Positions 26,589 through 34,801 of a DNA stretch of 64,000 nucleotides are shown one piece after another (position 1 is the first letter of the stretch; each line of letters opens with the position of its first letter). Source of the DNA: an uncultured Sunxiuqinia sp. (GTDB taxonomy: Bacteria; Bacteroidota; Bacteroidia; Bacteroidales; Prolixibacteraceae). The stretch covers positions 248,001-312,000 of the forward strand of contig NZ_OY782776.1 of assembly GCF_963678245.1 (NCBI RefSeq), read 5' to 3'. A program made the position numbers and the translations under genes. The notes beneath the pieces were generated by a model. That model worked only from the letters and a program-made list of their open reading frames with translations, ran no database searches and had not been told where the DNA came from.

Positions 26589-27109
26589 TCAGCATCAAAA
26601 TTTAATTGTTCGGGTTGCAGACTAAATGATTTTCCATCAGATTGGACGACAAAGTCAGCGATTTTTAAGTGGGCTTTCGTGTATGGCTTGTTTTCTTCAT
26701 TTTCATTACAAATAAATAGAAATAAGCCAGTAGCAATGTACTTGTGTAAGGAGGCCGATTCAATAATAACAGGATTGCTGATCGATAAAAATGGAAGTAA
26801 CGCCATAAAAGCATTTGGTAAAAATTCATCTTTTGCCTGAATATAAAAAGAGCGAGCTGCACCATTTTTCAAGTAAAGCGAGCTATCCTTTTCAGTTGTT
26901 CTGTCGGTTTCTTCAAACAATTGAAAGCAATTGTATTCTTCAGTAATGAGTTTTAGTCCTTCGGTTTGGGGATGAAAATGCGATGAGATTTTTACAGCAA
27001 TTGGTTTTTGCTCTTTTGTATTTTGAAGTAAGCGGCATACGAATGTGGTTTTCCCTACATTTCTTGCAGAGCCTGCCATTAAAATGATGTTATTCCATTC
27101 ATGAACCAT
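26567..27109 (-). CDS. mobB: MobB-like P-loop GTPase of Moco synthesis
   Basis: The 180-aa protein has a P-loop GSARNVGKTT at 13-22, followed by ISSHFHP and a core like that of MobB, the GTP-binding helper in molybdopterin guanine dinucleotide synthesis. Sequence after about residue 60 diverges from classic MobB, so the assignment rests on the P-loop, the size and the position at the head of the Moco operon. The start codon lies only six bases from a 12-bp hairpin, part of a regulatory leader described separately. Confidence 0.7.
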   Translation of the reverse strand: MVHEWNNIILMAGSARNVGKTTFVCRLLQNTKEQKPIAVKISSHFHPQTEGLKLITEEYNCFQLFEETDRTTEKDSSLYLKNGAARSFYIQAKDEFLPNAFMALLPFLSISNPVIIESASLHKYIATGLFLFICNENEENKPYTKAHLKIADFVVQSDGKSFSLQPEQLNFDAEWKIMNQ

Positions 27110-27110
27110 A

Positions 27111-27146
27111 GAAAATTCCCCTTTCCAAATTAGCGGAAAGGGGAAT
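27111..27146 (-). terminator. Hairpin (attenuator) directly before the Moco operon
   Basis: On the minus strand ATTCCCCTTTCC (27146-27135) pairs perfectly with GGAAAGGGGAAT (27126-27115) around an eight-base loop. TTTTCT and the ATG of the first gene (27109) follow. It can act as a terminator or hide the start region. Confidence 0.7.
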
Positions 27147-27183
27147 CTTGAGCAATTTATCTATTTTAATTAAAAGCCAGATT

Positions 27184-27302
27184 ATTCTCCTTTCCAAAGT
27201 CATCCGGCCACTGCCGAAATCGGGAGGCTCAATCGTTTCCAACTGAACCCATTGGTTCGTAAAACTTATGATTGCTCACTTAGTTTTCCGAACTCGGAGT
27301 AT
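27184..27302 (-). promoter_or_regulatory. Structured leader of the Moco operon, riboswitch-like
   Basis: On the minus strand a segment of about 119 bases is closed by ATACTCC (27302-27296) with GGAGAAT (27190-27184). It holds inner pairings CAATC/GATTG (27274-27270 with 27234-27230), the hairpin GAACC/GGTTC (27258-27245) and CCGATTTCGG (27223-27214). Its 3' strand GGAAAGGAGAAT (27195-27184) can instead pair, 11 of 12, with the first arm of the downstream hairpin. That is an aptamer plus terminator/antiterminator layout. The ligand is unknown; Moco is the natural guess from the genes. I cannot confirm a match to the Moco RNA motif. The rest of the gap to nadD shows nothing. Confidence 0.55.
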
Positions 27303-27435
27303 TGTTGTGTGCAAATATATAAATATATGCATTTGTGTGATAACTTGGGGCTAATTTAGAACGATTCCAAAAGCTTGCACTTAAATTAGCTGTTATCAAT
27401 AACAAGAAAGAGGGGAGAGTGTTTGTTTGTATAGG

Positions 27436-28008
27436 CTATTTGTAGAAACTCATTTCATCTATATACTTCCATGTTTTTTGGGGAAGGAAATGGCACACAT
27501 CTTTACCTTCAGCAATGGCTTTCCTAATAAATGAAGATGAAATCTCCATTACCGGAGCTTCGATAAAATGAATATGAGGATGTTTTCGCATAGATTCTTT
27601 ATTAAACCCGGGCCGAGGATAAACCAAGAGGTGATAGTCAGACAGGATCAACTCTGCATTTTTCCATTTGTCAATATAAGCCAAATTATCAGCTCCCATA
27701 ATCAGATAAAACTCATTTTTCGGATATTTCTCTTTCAAATAGGTTAGGGTGTCAATGGTGTATGACGGGATGGGTAGTGTAAACTCAATTGATGAAGCTC
27801 TAAAGCGGTCATCATCTTCAATTGCCAGGTTTATCATTTCCAGTCGCTGGTAATTGTCGAGCAATTTTTTCTTGGTTTTAAAAGGGCTTTGCGGACTGAT
27901 AACAAACCACAGTTGATCAATGTCAGAAAACTCCACCAGGTAGTTGGCAATGGCTAAATGTCCAATGTGGATGGGGTTGTATGTTCCGAAATACAGTCCG
28001 ACCTTCAT
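27436..28008 (-). CDS. nadD: Nicotinate-nucleotide adenylyltransferase
   Basis: NadD makes deamido-NAD from nicotinate mononucleotide and ATP. The 190-aa protein has the nucleotidyltransferase motif GTYNPIHIGH (8-17), the IMGADN segment and ISSSFIRKAI near the C-terminus, the ISSTxIR-type signature. It starts two bases after the gmk stop, the common gmk-nadD arrangement in Bacteroidota. Confidence 0.95.
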   Translation of the reverse strand: MKVGLYFGTYNPIHIGHLAIANYLVEFSDIDQLWFVISPQSPFKTKKKLLDNYQRLEMINLAIEDDDRFRASSIEFTLPIPSYTIDTLTYLKEKYPKNEFYLIMGADNLAYIDKWKNAELILSDYHLLVYPRPGFNKESMRKHPHIHFIEAPVMEISSSFIRKAIAEGKDVCHFLPQKTWKYIDEMSFYK

Positions 28009-28010
28009 AA

Positions 28011-28586
28011 CTAGTTTTGGTGATTAATAAACTCGGTAACCATTTTCTCGGCGTTTGCCAATGTCTTCTGCAGTTCTTCGCTTAGCAAAATAGTGTCAAA
28101 TTGAGGAGCGAAAGTCAATTCGTATTCCGCTTTTTGTACTCGCTTGTCGATCACTTCAGCCGAATCGGTAGAACGTCCTTCTAAACGCTTTCGTAATTCT
28201 TCAATCGAAGGTGGTTGGATGAAAATAGCTAAGGCATCGTCGCTATAATACTTTTTGATGTTGATACCACCCACAACATCCACATCAAAAATGACGTGAT
28301 TTCCTTTGTTGCGGATGCGTTCAACTTCTTCTTTTAGTGTGCCGTAGCAGGTTCCCTTGTATACTTCTTCCCACTCCAGAAACTCGTTGTTGTCCACTTT
28401 CTGCAGAAACTCGTCCGAGCTTAAGAAATAGTAGTCTTTGCCATTTTTTTCGGTATGACGTGGTGCCCGGCTGGTTGCCGATATGGAGAACTCTAAACCG
28501 AAATCTTGCTGAAGTAAATGTTTTACAACGGTCGTTTTTCCGGCTCCTGAGGGTGCTGAAAATATGATTAACTTTCCTTTTTTCAT
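28011..28586 (-). CDS. gmk: Guanylate kinase
   Basis: Gmk phosphorylates GMP to GDP. The protein (191 aa) opens with GKLIIFSAPSGAGKTTVVKHLL (P-loop) and continues with SATSRAPRHTEKNGKDYYFLS, the GMP-binding region. Downstream are DVDVVGGINIKKYY and the LID-like RLEGRSTDSAEVIDKRV. The ATG at 28586 is preferred to a TTG two codons upstream. It sits between yicC and nadD. Confidence 0.95.
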   Translation of the reverse strand: MKKGKLIIFSAPSGAGKTTVVKHLLQQDFGLEFSISATSRAPRHTEKNGKDYYFLSSDEFLQKVDNNEFLEWEEVYKGTCYGTLKEEVERIRNKGNHVIFDVDVVGGINIKKYYSDDALAIFIQPPSIEELRKRLEGRSTDSAEVIDKRVQKAEYELTFAPQFDTILLSEELQKTLANAEKMVTEFINHQN

Positions 28587-28625
28587 GATCAAAAAATCAA
28601 TTCACTAATCGTTAAACGTAAAAAA

Positions 28626-29501
28626 TTACAATACGTTCAACATCTGCTCTTTTATTCGCTCCAGTGAATCTTTCATTTGAACTACGATTCGCTGAATATT
28701 ACTTTCGTTGGCTTTACTTCCCAATGTATTGATTTCGCGGCCAATTTCCTGTGCGATAAAGCCAAGTTTCTTTCCAACAACTTCGCTGCTCTCCATGGTT
28801 TCCAGAAAATATTCACAATGGTTGGCTAACCGGACTTTTTCTTCATTAATGTCCAGTTTTTCCATGTAGTAAATTAGCTCCTGCTCAAAGCGGTTTTTAT
28901 CTACATTGCCGTTGAGGGCAATTTCATTTAAGCCGTCGGTAATTCGGGTTTTAATATTCTCCAACCGTTGTTTTTCGAACGGCTCAACTTGTTTTAGTAA
29001 ATCCAAAATTTCGTTGACATTGGAACGGATATCTTTTTCGAGGGCAATGCCTTCCTGACAGCGGAACTGATCAACAGCTTCGATTACTTTTAGCAGATTG
29101 GTATGGATGGATTCCCATTCTTTTTCGTCCAGTTCTTCGTATACCGTTTTTACAGCATCGGGTAGTCGTAAAATAGATTGCATGACCTCAGGAGTAACCG
29201 GTAATCCAATTTTTTCCTGAATTGAACTCAGTTGTTGAAAATAGGCAGTAACAATATTCTCATTAATCACTGAATTGCTTTCAGTTCCAAGGTTTTCAAG
29301 ATATAGGGAGAAATCCATTTTGCCTCGCACCAGTTTCTCGTTCATTTCCTTTCGGATAACGATGTCTTTTTCGCGATAAAGTGCGGGAATTCGGGAGTTA
29401 ATATCCAGTTGTTTGCTGTTCAACGTTTTTAACTCAACAGTGATTTTTTTATTTCCGGTTTCAAATTCGGCCTTTCCGTAGCCGGTCATCGATTTGATCA
29501 T
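28626..29501 (-). CDS. YicC family endoribonuclease-like protein
   Basis: The family start MIKSMTGYGKAEF at 29501 and the C-terminal DUF1732 part (GREINTLGSKANESNIQRIVVQMKDSLERIKEQ) identify a YicC protein (about 291 aa). In E. coli YicC is an endoribonuclease affecting small RNA turnover. An in-frame ATG eight codons upstream is ignored in favour of the conserved start. It heads the yicC-gmk-nadD run on the minus strand. Confidence 0.92.
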   Translation of the reverse strand: MIKSMTGYGKAEFETGNKKITVELKTLNSKQLDINSRIPALYREKDIVIRKEMNEKLVRGKMDFSLYLENLGTESNSVINENIVTAYFQQLSSIQEKIGLPVTPEVMQSILRLPDAVKTVYEELDEKEWESIHTNLLKVIEAVDQFRCQEGIALEKDIRSNVNEILDLLKQVEPFEKQRLENIKTRITDGLNEIALNGNVDKNRFEQELIYYMEKLDINEEKVRLANHCEYFLETMESSEVVGKKLGFIAQEIGREINTLGSKANESNIQRIVVQMKDSLERIKEQMLNVL

Positions 29502-29605
29502 GCAGTATTTTTTAGTTGGCCGCAAAGTTACTATTTTAAAAGGAGTTCATTGATATTTGCTGGGAAGTTTTTAAACGACACAGAACCAAGAGCGCTCTTG
29601 TCGTT

Positions 29606-30562
29606 TCAATTTTTGTCGAACAACGAATCCAGTTTTCTGGAAAAAATTGATTGAGTCTCCTGATCGGGAACTAATATTTGTAATGCATGAGGAATTATTT
29701 CCACGCTTATTTCTTCTATTCGTCCAATTAGCTCCCCATCAATTTGAAGTTCCCTTTTTTTGTAATTTCTGATGGATGCTTTTTTACAACTGTAACTATC
29801 GATGTAATCCAACTCATGGATTGTTCGAGAAAAGAAGGGAATGATCATATGAAATAGATGCCAGAACGAGTAGGGTCTGATCAGTATAATTTCAAATTTA
29901 CCGTCATCAATAGTTCCTTTGGGATTGATTACTGCTCCTGTTCCATATTTCGAGGCATTGGCAAGGACAATCATATGCGCTTTCCGAATGATTTTTTCAC
30001 CATCAATAAGTATTAGGTATTTGTTTGGTTTTGAGGTGAGTAGTTCTTTGAAAAAATGCTTCGCATAGCCGATAAAACCTCTGGTGTCATCGTTTTCAAA
30101 ACGCTTTATAATTTGGGCATTTAGTCCAATGTCACTTAGGTGGAATGAGATGTGTCGGTCGTTGATTCTCAGTGCATCGATTGATTTCTTCCTGATACTC
30201 GTGACTACCTTTAAAGCTTGGTCAATATTTTGGGGTATTCCTAATTCAGTGGCCATGCCATTTGCGGAACCTAGTGGTAATATAGCGATTGGAATATCTT
30301 TATTGAGCATGACTTCCCCAACAAGTTTGAACGTTCCGTCTCCACCCACCGAAACCACCCGGTCAGGAGCGTATTCAGCAAGTACAGTCGTAATTTTTTT
30401 AGCATCATCTTCACCTGTTGTGGAGAAGATCTCGTATTCTGAATGCTGATCCCCAAAAAGCCCCTGAATCTTTTCTTTGAGGTGATTTTTATCAATGTCG
30501 CCGGATATTGGGTTGATAATGAATAGAATTTTCTGGCGCCGGTTTGTTTCCATGTTTGGCAT
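29606..30562 (-). CDS. Diacylglycerol/lipid kinase family protein (YegS/DagK-like)
   Basis: The 318-aa protein has the catalytic domain of the diacylglycerol kinase family: KILFIINPISGDIDKNHL, VVSVGGDGTFKLVGEVML (GGDGT motif) and ILPLGSANGMATELGIP, with a C-terminal beta domain (YKKRELQIDGELIG). It phosphorylates a lipid with a free hydroxyl, most likely diacylglycerol. It is divergent from the App1-type phosphatase, whose chosen start lies 58 bases away. A lipid kinase beside a lipid phosphatase suggests linked phosphatidate metabolism. Confidence 0.9.
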   Translation of the reverse strand: MPNMETNRRQKILFIINPISGDIDKNHLKEKIQGLFGDQHSEYEIFSTTGEDDAKKITTVLAEYAPDRVVSVGGDGTFKLVGEVMLNKDIPIAILPLGSANGMATELGIPQNIDQALKVVTSIRKKSIDALRINDRHISFHLSDIGLNAQIIKRFENDDTRGFIGYAKHFFKELLTSKPNKYLILIDGEKIIRKAHMIVLANASKYGTGAVINPKGTIDDGKFEIILIRPYSFWHLFHMIIPFFSRTIHELDYIDSYSCKKASIRNYKKRELQIDGELIGRIEEISVEIIPHALQILVPDQETQSIFSRKLDSLFDKN

Positions 30563-30620
30563 ATCTTGTGCATGTTTTAATAAGGAAAGCTATAAAACTT
30601 ATGCCAAAAATTACAATTTT

Positions 30621-31793
30621 ATGGTAAAGGGAGTAAAACCGTTCATTTATTTTAAGCGAAAGACAAAGAGTATCTCCAAGCGAATAAAGCTATATTTAAA
30701 GCATCGGTTGGGATGGTTAGGTATTCCTGTAATTGTCGCCTATCGGGGGTTTGGAAACAGTAGTCAGTTATTTGTGAATGGCTATGTTACCGAAGATAAG
30801 GGGTTGGCAAAAACTCTCGAAACCAACTCAGTTTGGATGAATATGCTTAGCATGATTAAGCGATATTCCAGCGATGAAATTCCCGGAGTTGATGTCAAAA
30901 TAGAAATTGATGAAAAATTTCACCATGTGACTACTGAGGATAATGGTCTTTTTAAAACCTCTTTTACGAATAGTTCGCATGCAATACGCTCGAATTCAGA
31001 ATGGTTGCCGTATGTGGCAACACTGTATTCGGATATCACCGGAGAAGATCAAGAGGTGAGTGCAAAAGGCGAATTATTTATTCCCGGGAACGACTTGGAT
31101 TTTGGAGTCATTTCAGATATTGACGACACCATTTTGATTAGTCATGCGACGCAAACACTGCGCAAGCTTAGACTGATGCTATGGAGAAATGCCAGAACCC
31201 GAAAGCCTTTCCCGGGGGTAGCCGCATTTTACAGAGCCTTGCACTCGGGGGTGAATGGAAAAAAAGCCAATCCTTTTTTTTATGTGTCGAGCAGCGAGTG
31301 GAATTTGTACGATTTGCTGGAAGACTTCTGCCGTTTTAATAATTTTCCGAAAGGGGTCTTTCTGTTGCGAGAGTTGAAAATGAATATTTTGAAATTTTGG
31401 AAATCGGGAGGTGGAAATCACGAGCATAAATATGAGAAAATAAGAATGCTTTTTGAAACCTATCCAACGATGTCTTTTATTCTGATTGGCGATAATGGCC
31501 AGCACGATCCGGAAATCTATAACCGAATTACATCAGAATTCCCCAATCGGGTGAAAGCCATTTATATCCGGACAATTAAGAAAAAAAGAATCAACAAACG
31601 GTTAAATGAAATTATTGACGGATTGAGGAACCAAAATGTTCCTATGATTTTGGCTAAAGATACAGTAGACGCAGCCAGGCACGCAGCTCAATGTCATTAT
31701 ATTTCATCAGCTGATATCGATCAAATTATCCTTGATACCAAAGAGGATTTGGCAAAGCCAGAGGAGCCTTTAATGAAGAAAGGATCATCCTAG
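30621..31793 (+). CDS. App1 family phosphatidate phosphatase-like protein (DUF2183)
   Basis: From ATG 30621 (MVKGVKPFIYFKRK) the product is 390 aa. The C-terminal half (about 170-340) is an App1-type HAD phosphatase: DFGVISDIDDTILISHAT has the DxDxT nucleophile motif, FFYVSSSEWNLYDLLEDF the second motif and FILIGDNGQHDPEIY the metal-binding aspartates. The N-terminal part (about 30-165) is a beta domain with GYVTEDKG and VDVKIEID. In yeast App1 dephosphorylates phosphatidate. The ORF could extend upstream to 30495, but that would overlap the divergent lipid kinase gene. Confidence 0.88.
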   Translation: MVKGVKPFIYFKRKTKSISKRIKLYLKHRLGWLGIPVIVAYRGFGNSSQLFVNGYVTEDKGLAKTLETNSVWMNMLSMIKRYSSDEIPGVDVKIEIDEKFHHVTTEDNGLFKTSFTNSSHAIRSNSEWLPYVATLYSDITGEDQEVSAKGELFIPGNDLDFGVISDIDDTILISHATQTLRKLRLMLWRNARTRKPFPGVAAFYRALHSGVNGKKANPFFYVSSSEWNLYDLLEDFCRFNNFPKGVFLLRELKMNILKFWKSGGGNHEHKYEKIRMLFETYPTMSFILIGDNGQHDPEIYNRITSEFPNRVKAIYIRTIKKKRINKRLNEIIDGLRNQNVPMILAKDTVDAARHAAQCHYISSADIDQIILDTKEDLAKPEEPLMKKGSS

Positions 31794-31831
31794 CCCGGAT
31801 CATCCTTCCCCATATCTTTTACGTTTGCAAG

Positions 31832-32185
31832 CTAATCATCGTCATCATCATCACCATTCGAACTATTTTCAATGTTCTCGGCAATGTAATCCAACTCGGC
31901 ATATTTGTCCTCAAAATCGATGCGCGACTCATCTTTTAGCGAACCGTCATCATCATAGTCATCATCATCGCTAATGATGTCTTCTGCCTGCTGAACGGTC
32001 ATTCGTACCAAATAGTATTTTTCGTCCGTTTCAAATGGGAGTGCACTAACAAGCATTCCATCCTTATTGGTAAAGGTGATTAAATGCTGGCTGAACCCCT
32101 CAGGATGCACCAACTTTATTTGCTCTTGGATTCTATTCTCTAACTTTTCAAAATCTTTGATAACTCTTGGTTTGCTGTCAGCCAT
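31832..32185 (-). CDS. Acidic conserved hypothetical protein
   Basis: The 117-aa protein ends in six aspartates and holds a second acidic patch (DDDDYDDDG) in the middle. The N-terminal half (KLENRIQEQIKLVHPEGFSQHLITFTNKDG, FETDEKYYLVRMTVQQAEDII) looks folded. I recognise the pattern as a small conserved Bacteroidota protein without known function. Good coding signs: an ATG with GGAGGA-like purines just upstream on the minus strand, and a single clean frame. Low complexity at the C-terminus suggests a disordered tail. Confidence 0.75.
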   Translation of the reverse strand: MADSKPRVIKDFEKLENRIQEQIKLVHPEGFSQHLITFTNKDGMLVSALPFETDEKYYLVRMTVQQAEDIISDDDDYDDDGSLKDESRIDFEDKYAELDYIAENIENSSNGDDDDDD

Positions 32186-32375
32186 GGTTTTATCCTCCTT
32201 ATCTTTTGTTCCTTAAACAGGCAATTACTAACCGATTTTTTTTACATCTAATACTGTCGAAAAATACAAAATTGAATGAATAAAAAAATAGGTTGGATAG
32301 CATCCCTGAGACTTTTTTTAGACTTCAATCAATAAAATTGAAATGACTGAAGTGTTGGTAGACTGTAAGCGGTTG

Positions 32376-32987
32376 TTATTTAGACTGTATCGCGCTTTTG
32401 ATTTGAGAAGCTTTTATTCGAGGCATGTTCTCCAAATCATAAAAAACATTGATCATTCCAATTTCTTCAAAAGTAAAAAGCATTTCTTCTGTTATTCTGA
32501 CTGCTTTGACTTTTGCTTCGGCAAGCAATTTTTCGCGCTGTGTCCCTTGTAAAAGAGGATGGTCTGGAGTTAACCAACTTTGCCCATCAAAAAACACCAG
32601 ATTGCCAATAAAGCAGTCGGTAACTAACCCCTTTTTGATAATGATGATTTCGTCGGCATCTTTCCGCTGATCAAATAGTAGCTGTAATTTTGTGCGATCA
32701 GCATATTTATACGAATAGTTGATCAAGTCATCCCGAACAGTTTGCATGGAGTTGATTTGTCTGTTTTGGTGCGGAATAAATTCGATCTGATTAATCTGTT
32801 CACCATATAACACACGGCATCGGAAAATGCCTGTTTGGTTCGCTTCCGGAATCTTAATAATTTCGGCTAAATTTTGTTCAGGCAGATTGAATAATTCCCG
32901 GCGGGCTTTGTTAAAGCGCCGGTTATGGAACGGCAGATTGGCGAATCGACCGTTTTCAAGTTTTATGGTTTCAAGCAAAAGGCACAT
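32376..32987 (-). CDS. pabC: Aminotransferase class IV, probable aminodeoxychorismate lyase
   Basis: The 203-aa PLP fold-type IV protein contains ETIKLENGRFANLPFHNRRF near the N-terminus, FLIKKGLVTDCFIGNLVFFDGQSWLTPDHPLLQGTQR-type segments in the middle, and EEMLFTFEEIGMINVFYDLENMP at the end. It overlaps the pabB-like gene by 17 bases. That context indicates cleavage of aminodeoxychorismate to p-aminobenzoate for folate. A branched-chain aminotransferase is excluded by the short length. Confidence 0.85.
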   Translation of the reverse strand: MCLLLETIKLENGRFANLPFHNRRFNKARRELFNLPEQNLAEIIKIPEANQTGIFRCRVLYGEQINQIEFIPHQNRQINSMQTVRDDLINYSYKYADRTKLQLLFDQRKDADEIIIIKKGLVTDCFIGNLVFFDGQSWLTPDHPLLQGTQREKLLAEAKVKAVRITEEMLFTFEEIGMINVFYDLENMPRIKASQIKSAIQSK

Positions 32988-33945
32988 ATACTTTTTTGAC
33001 TAGTTCTTCGTATTCTTGCTCGCAGTTACTTTGAAAAGTAATTCCGCCGCCGCTCTTAAATGTTAGCTTATTATTTTCTTGTTCAAGATAACGAATTAAG
33101 ACACAGCTGTCGAGGTTTGTGCCATCAAAAACACCAAATATTCCGGTGTAATAGCCACGGTCGTATTTTTCCGCTTCTTTAATAATTTCGACAGTTTTTT
33201 TCTTCGGTGCTCCACTTACCGATCCGGCAGGCAGTAAATTTCCGATGATACTTCCGATATGCGCACAATAGTGATCAGGTAGTTCCCCGGTAATTTGAGA
33301 ACTCATTTGCAGCAGCTCGTTGCGATTGGACTTAATGTGATCCAGATAACGATATTTCTTTACCTGAACCTGATCGGCAACCATGCTTAAATCATTTCGG
33401 ATCAAATCAACAATAGTATTGTGTTCAGCCAGTTCTTTCGTATTGCTTTTAAGGATGAAAGCCGCATTCGCTAATGTTGCATCAATAGTTCCTTTCATCG
33501 GAAAGGACGAAATTTTACTTTCTTCTATGCGGATGAAGATTTCAGGAGAAAAGCATACAAACTGATCTTTCAGCATCACTTTGTATGGAGAATGACTGAT
33601 TCGGAAAATTTCATCCAAGCTATGGTTGGTTTCAATATCGCTTGGCATGGTCAGGTTGAGCAAGTAGCTGTCGCCATTGTGTAAGTGCTTTTGAACAAGC
33701 TCGAACGCTTTTTGGTAGCGCCCATAATAAACAGGATGCACCTTCCAGTTTAAATCTTTCGTTTCCTGTTTCTTTGTTGTGAAATTCGAATGCTTGGGAG
33801 TTTGCCACACCACATCCTTTTTACTTTCTTCCCAATTCCAAATTAATGGTTTTTGAAAATCAAAATCAATAAGGAAAACAAAAGGTGTTTTTGATTTTCC
33901 CAATTCATTCATTTTGAAAATAGTATGTTTTTTAGCTTCCTGCAT
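32971..33945 (-). CDS. pabB: Aminodeoxychorismate synthase component I
   Basis: The chorismate-binding enzyme of p-aminobenzoate synthesis. The 324-aa protein is the short version with the catalytic core: SYLLNLTMP, FVCFSPEIF, FPMKGTIDATL, VDLIRNDLSMVA, LLPAGSVSGAPKKKTVEIIKEAE, RGYYTGIFGVFDG and FKSGGGITFQSN. The conserved lysine in MKGTIDA is consistent with PabB rather than anthranilate synthase. It is overlapped by pabC at its 3' end; no pabA is seen next to it. Confidence 0.9.
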   Translation of the reverse strand: MQEAKKHTIFKMNELGKSKTPFVFLIDFDFQKPLIWNWEESKKDVVWQTPKHSNFTTKKQETKDLNWKVHPVYYGRYQKAFELVQKHLHNGDSYLLNLTMPSDIETNHSLDEIFRISHSPYKVMLKDQFVCFSPEIFIRIEESKISSFPMKGTIDATLANAAFILKSNTKELAEHNTIVDLIRNDLSMVADQVQVKKYRYLDHIKSNRNELLQMSSQITGELPDHYCAHIGSIIGNLLPAGSVSGAPKKKTVEIIKEAEKYDRGYYTGIFGVFDGTNLDSCVLIRYLEQENNKLTFKSGGGITFQSNCEQEYEELVKKVYVPFA

Positions 33946-34048
33946 GAAAGATGCAAAGATAGAAAAATGATGTGCATTCCAAGCCGGGTGGCTTTTGCTT
34001 CAACATGAAAAAACAGCGATTTTGCATGCTCATGTTGTGCTGCTTTTG

Positions 34049-34056
34049 TAGATTTG
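34049..34056 (+). promoter_or_regulatory. -7 element upstream of the YggS-family gene
   Basis: TAGATTTG fits TAnnTTTG. Transcription would begin near 34063, after the in-frame upstream start at 34054. This supports ATG 34075. No well-spaced -33 box was found. Confidence 0.35.
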
Positions 34057-34074
34057 TGGTTCAATTTTATTGTT

Positions 34075-34746
34075 ATGGGAATTGTTGAAAATTATAAACA
34101 TGTCAATGCTGATCTGAAAGAAGGAGTGAAACTGGTTGCTGTTTCAAAAACAAAGCCCAATGAGGATATTCTGGAGGCCTATGAAGCCGGTTGCCGGATT
34201 TTTGGAGAGAACAAAGTCCAGGAGTTAACAAGCAAATACGAAGAACTTCCAAAGGATATCGAATGGCATTTTATTGGGCACCTTCAATCGAATAAAGTCA
34301 AGTACATTGCTCCGTTTATCAGTTTAATTCACGGCATCGATAGTTTAAAATTGTTGAAGGTGCTCAACAAGGAGGGACGTAAAAATGATCGTGTAATTTC
34401 TTGTCTGTTGCAGTTTCACATTGCTGAAGAACAAACCAAGTTTGGGTTAGACTATCAGGAAGCTGTCGATATTTTAACTAATCCGAGTTTTGCAGATCTA
34501 CAATTTGTTGAAATTCGAGGAGTGATGGGCATGGCAACTTACACCGATGATTTGAACCAGGTACGGAAGGAATTTCAAACCTTAAAGAGCATTTTCAGTA
34601 GATTGAAAGAAGCGTATTTTCAAAATCAAAACTCGTTTACCGAGATATCAATGGGAATGTCGGGCGACTATCAATTGGCTATAGGAGAGGGTAGTACAAT
34701 GGTTCGCATTGGGAGCAAAATTTTTGGAGAACGTCAATACCATTAA
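34075..34746 (+). CDS. YggS/PROSC family PLP homeostasis protein
   Basis: The product (223 aa from ATG 34075) is a single-domain alanine racemase-fold protein that binds PLP without known catalysis and keeps PLP and amino acid pools balanced. The PLP lysine lies in LVAVSKTKP. Further motifs are FGENKVQEL, EWHFIGHLQSNKVKYI, IRGVMGMATYTDD and ISMGMSGDYQLAIGEGSTMVRIGSKIFG. The family is about 220-235 aa, so the later start is favoured over the seven-residue longer version. Confidence 0.93.
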   Translation: MGIVENYKHVNADLKEGVKLVAVSKTKPNEDILEAYEAGCRIFGENKVQELTSKYEELPKDIEWHFIGHLQSNKVKYIAPFISLIHGIDSLKLLKVLNKEGRKNDRVISCLLQFHIAEEQTKFGLDYQEAVDILTNPSFADLQFVEIRGVMGMATYTDDLNQVRKEFQTLKSIFSRLKEAYFQNQNSFTEISMGMSGDYQLAIGEGSTMVRIGSKIFGERQYH

Positions 34747-34752
34747 ATAACA

Positions 34753-34760
34753 TATCTTTG
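34753..34760 (+). promoter_or_regulatory. -7 element upstream of the DHOD-like gene
   Basis: TATCTTTG fits TAnnTTTG and lies 41 bases before the start codon. The nearest TTTG upstream is 26 bases away, too far for a standard -33. Confidence 0.35.
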
Positions 34761-34801
34761 GCACTATTTTTTTAATATATTCGGAACAAAAAAACAATAG
34801 A

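Noticed and set aside
27207-27228. On the plus strand, GCCACTG followed by CGGGAGGC resembles two conserved pieces of the cobalamin riboswitch.
   Set aside because: No B12-box-like segment follows, and no plus-strand gene lies downstream. The alternative pairings on the minus strand explain the region better.
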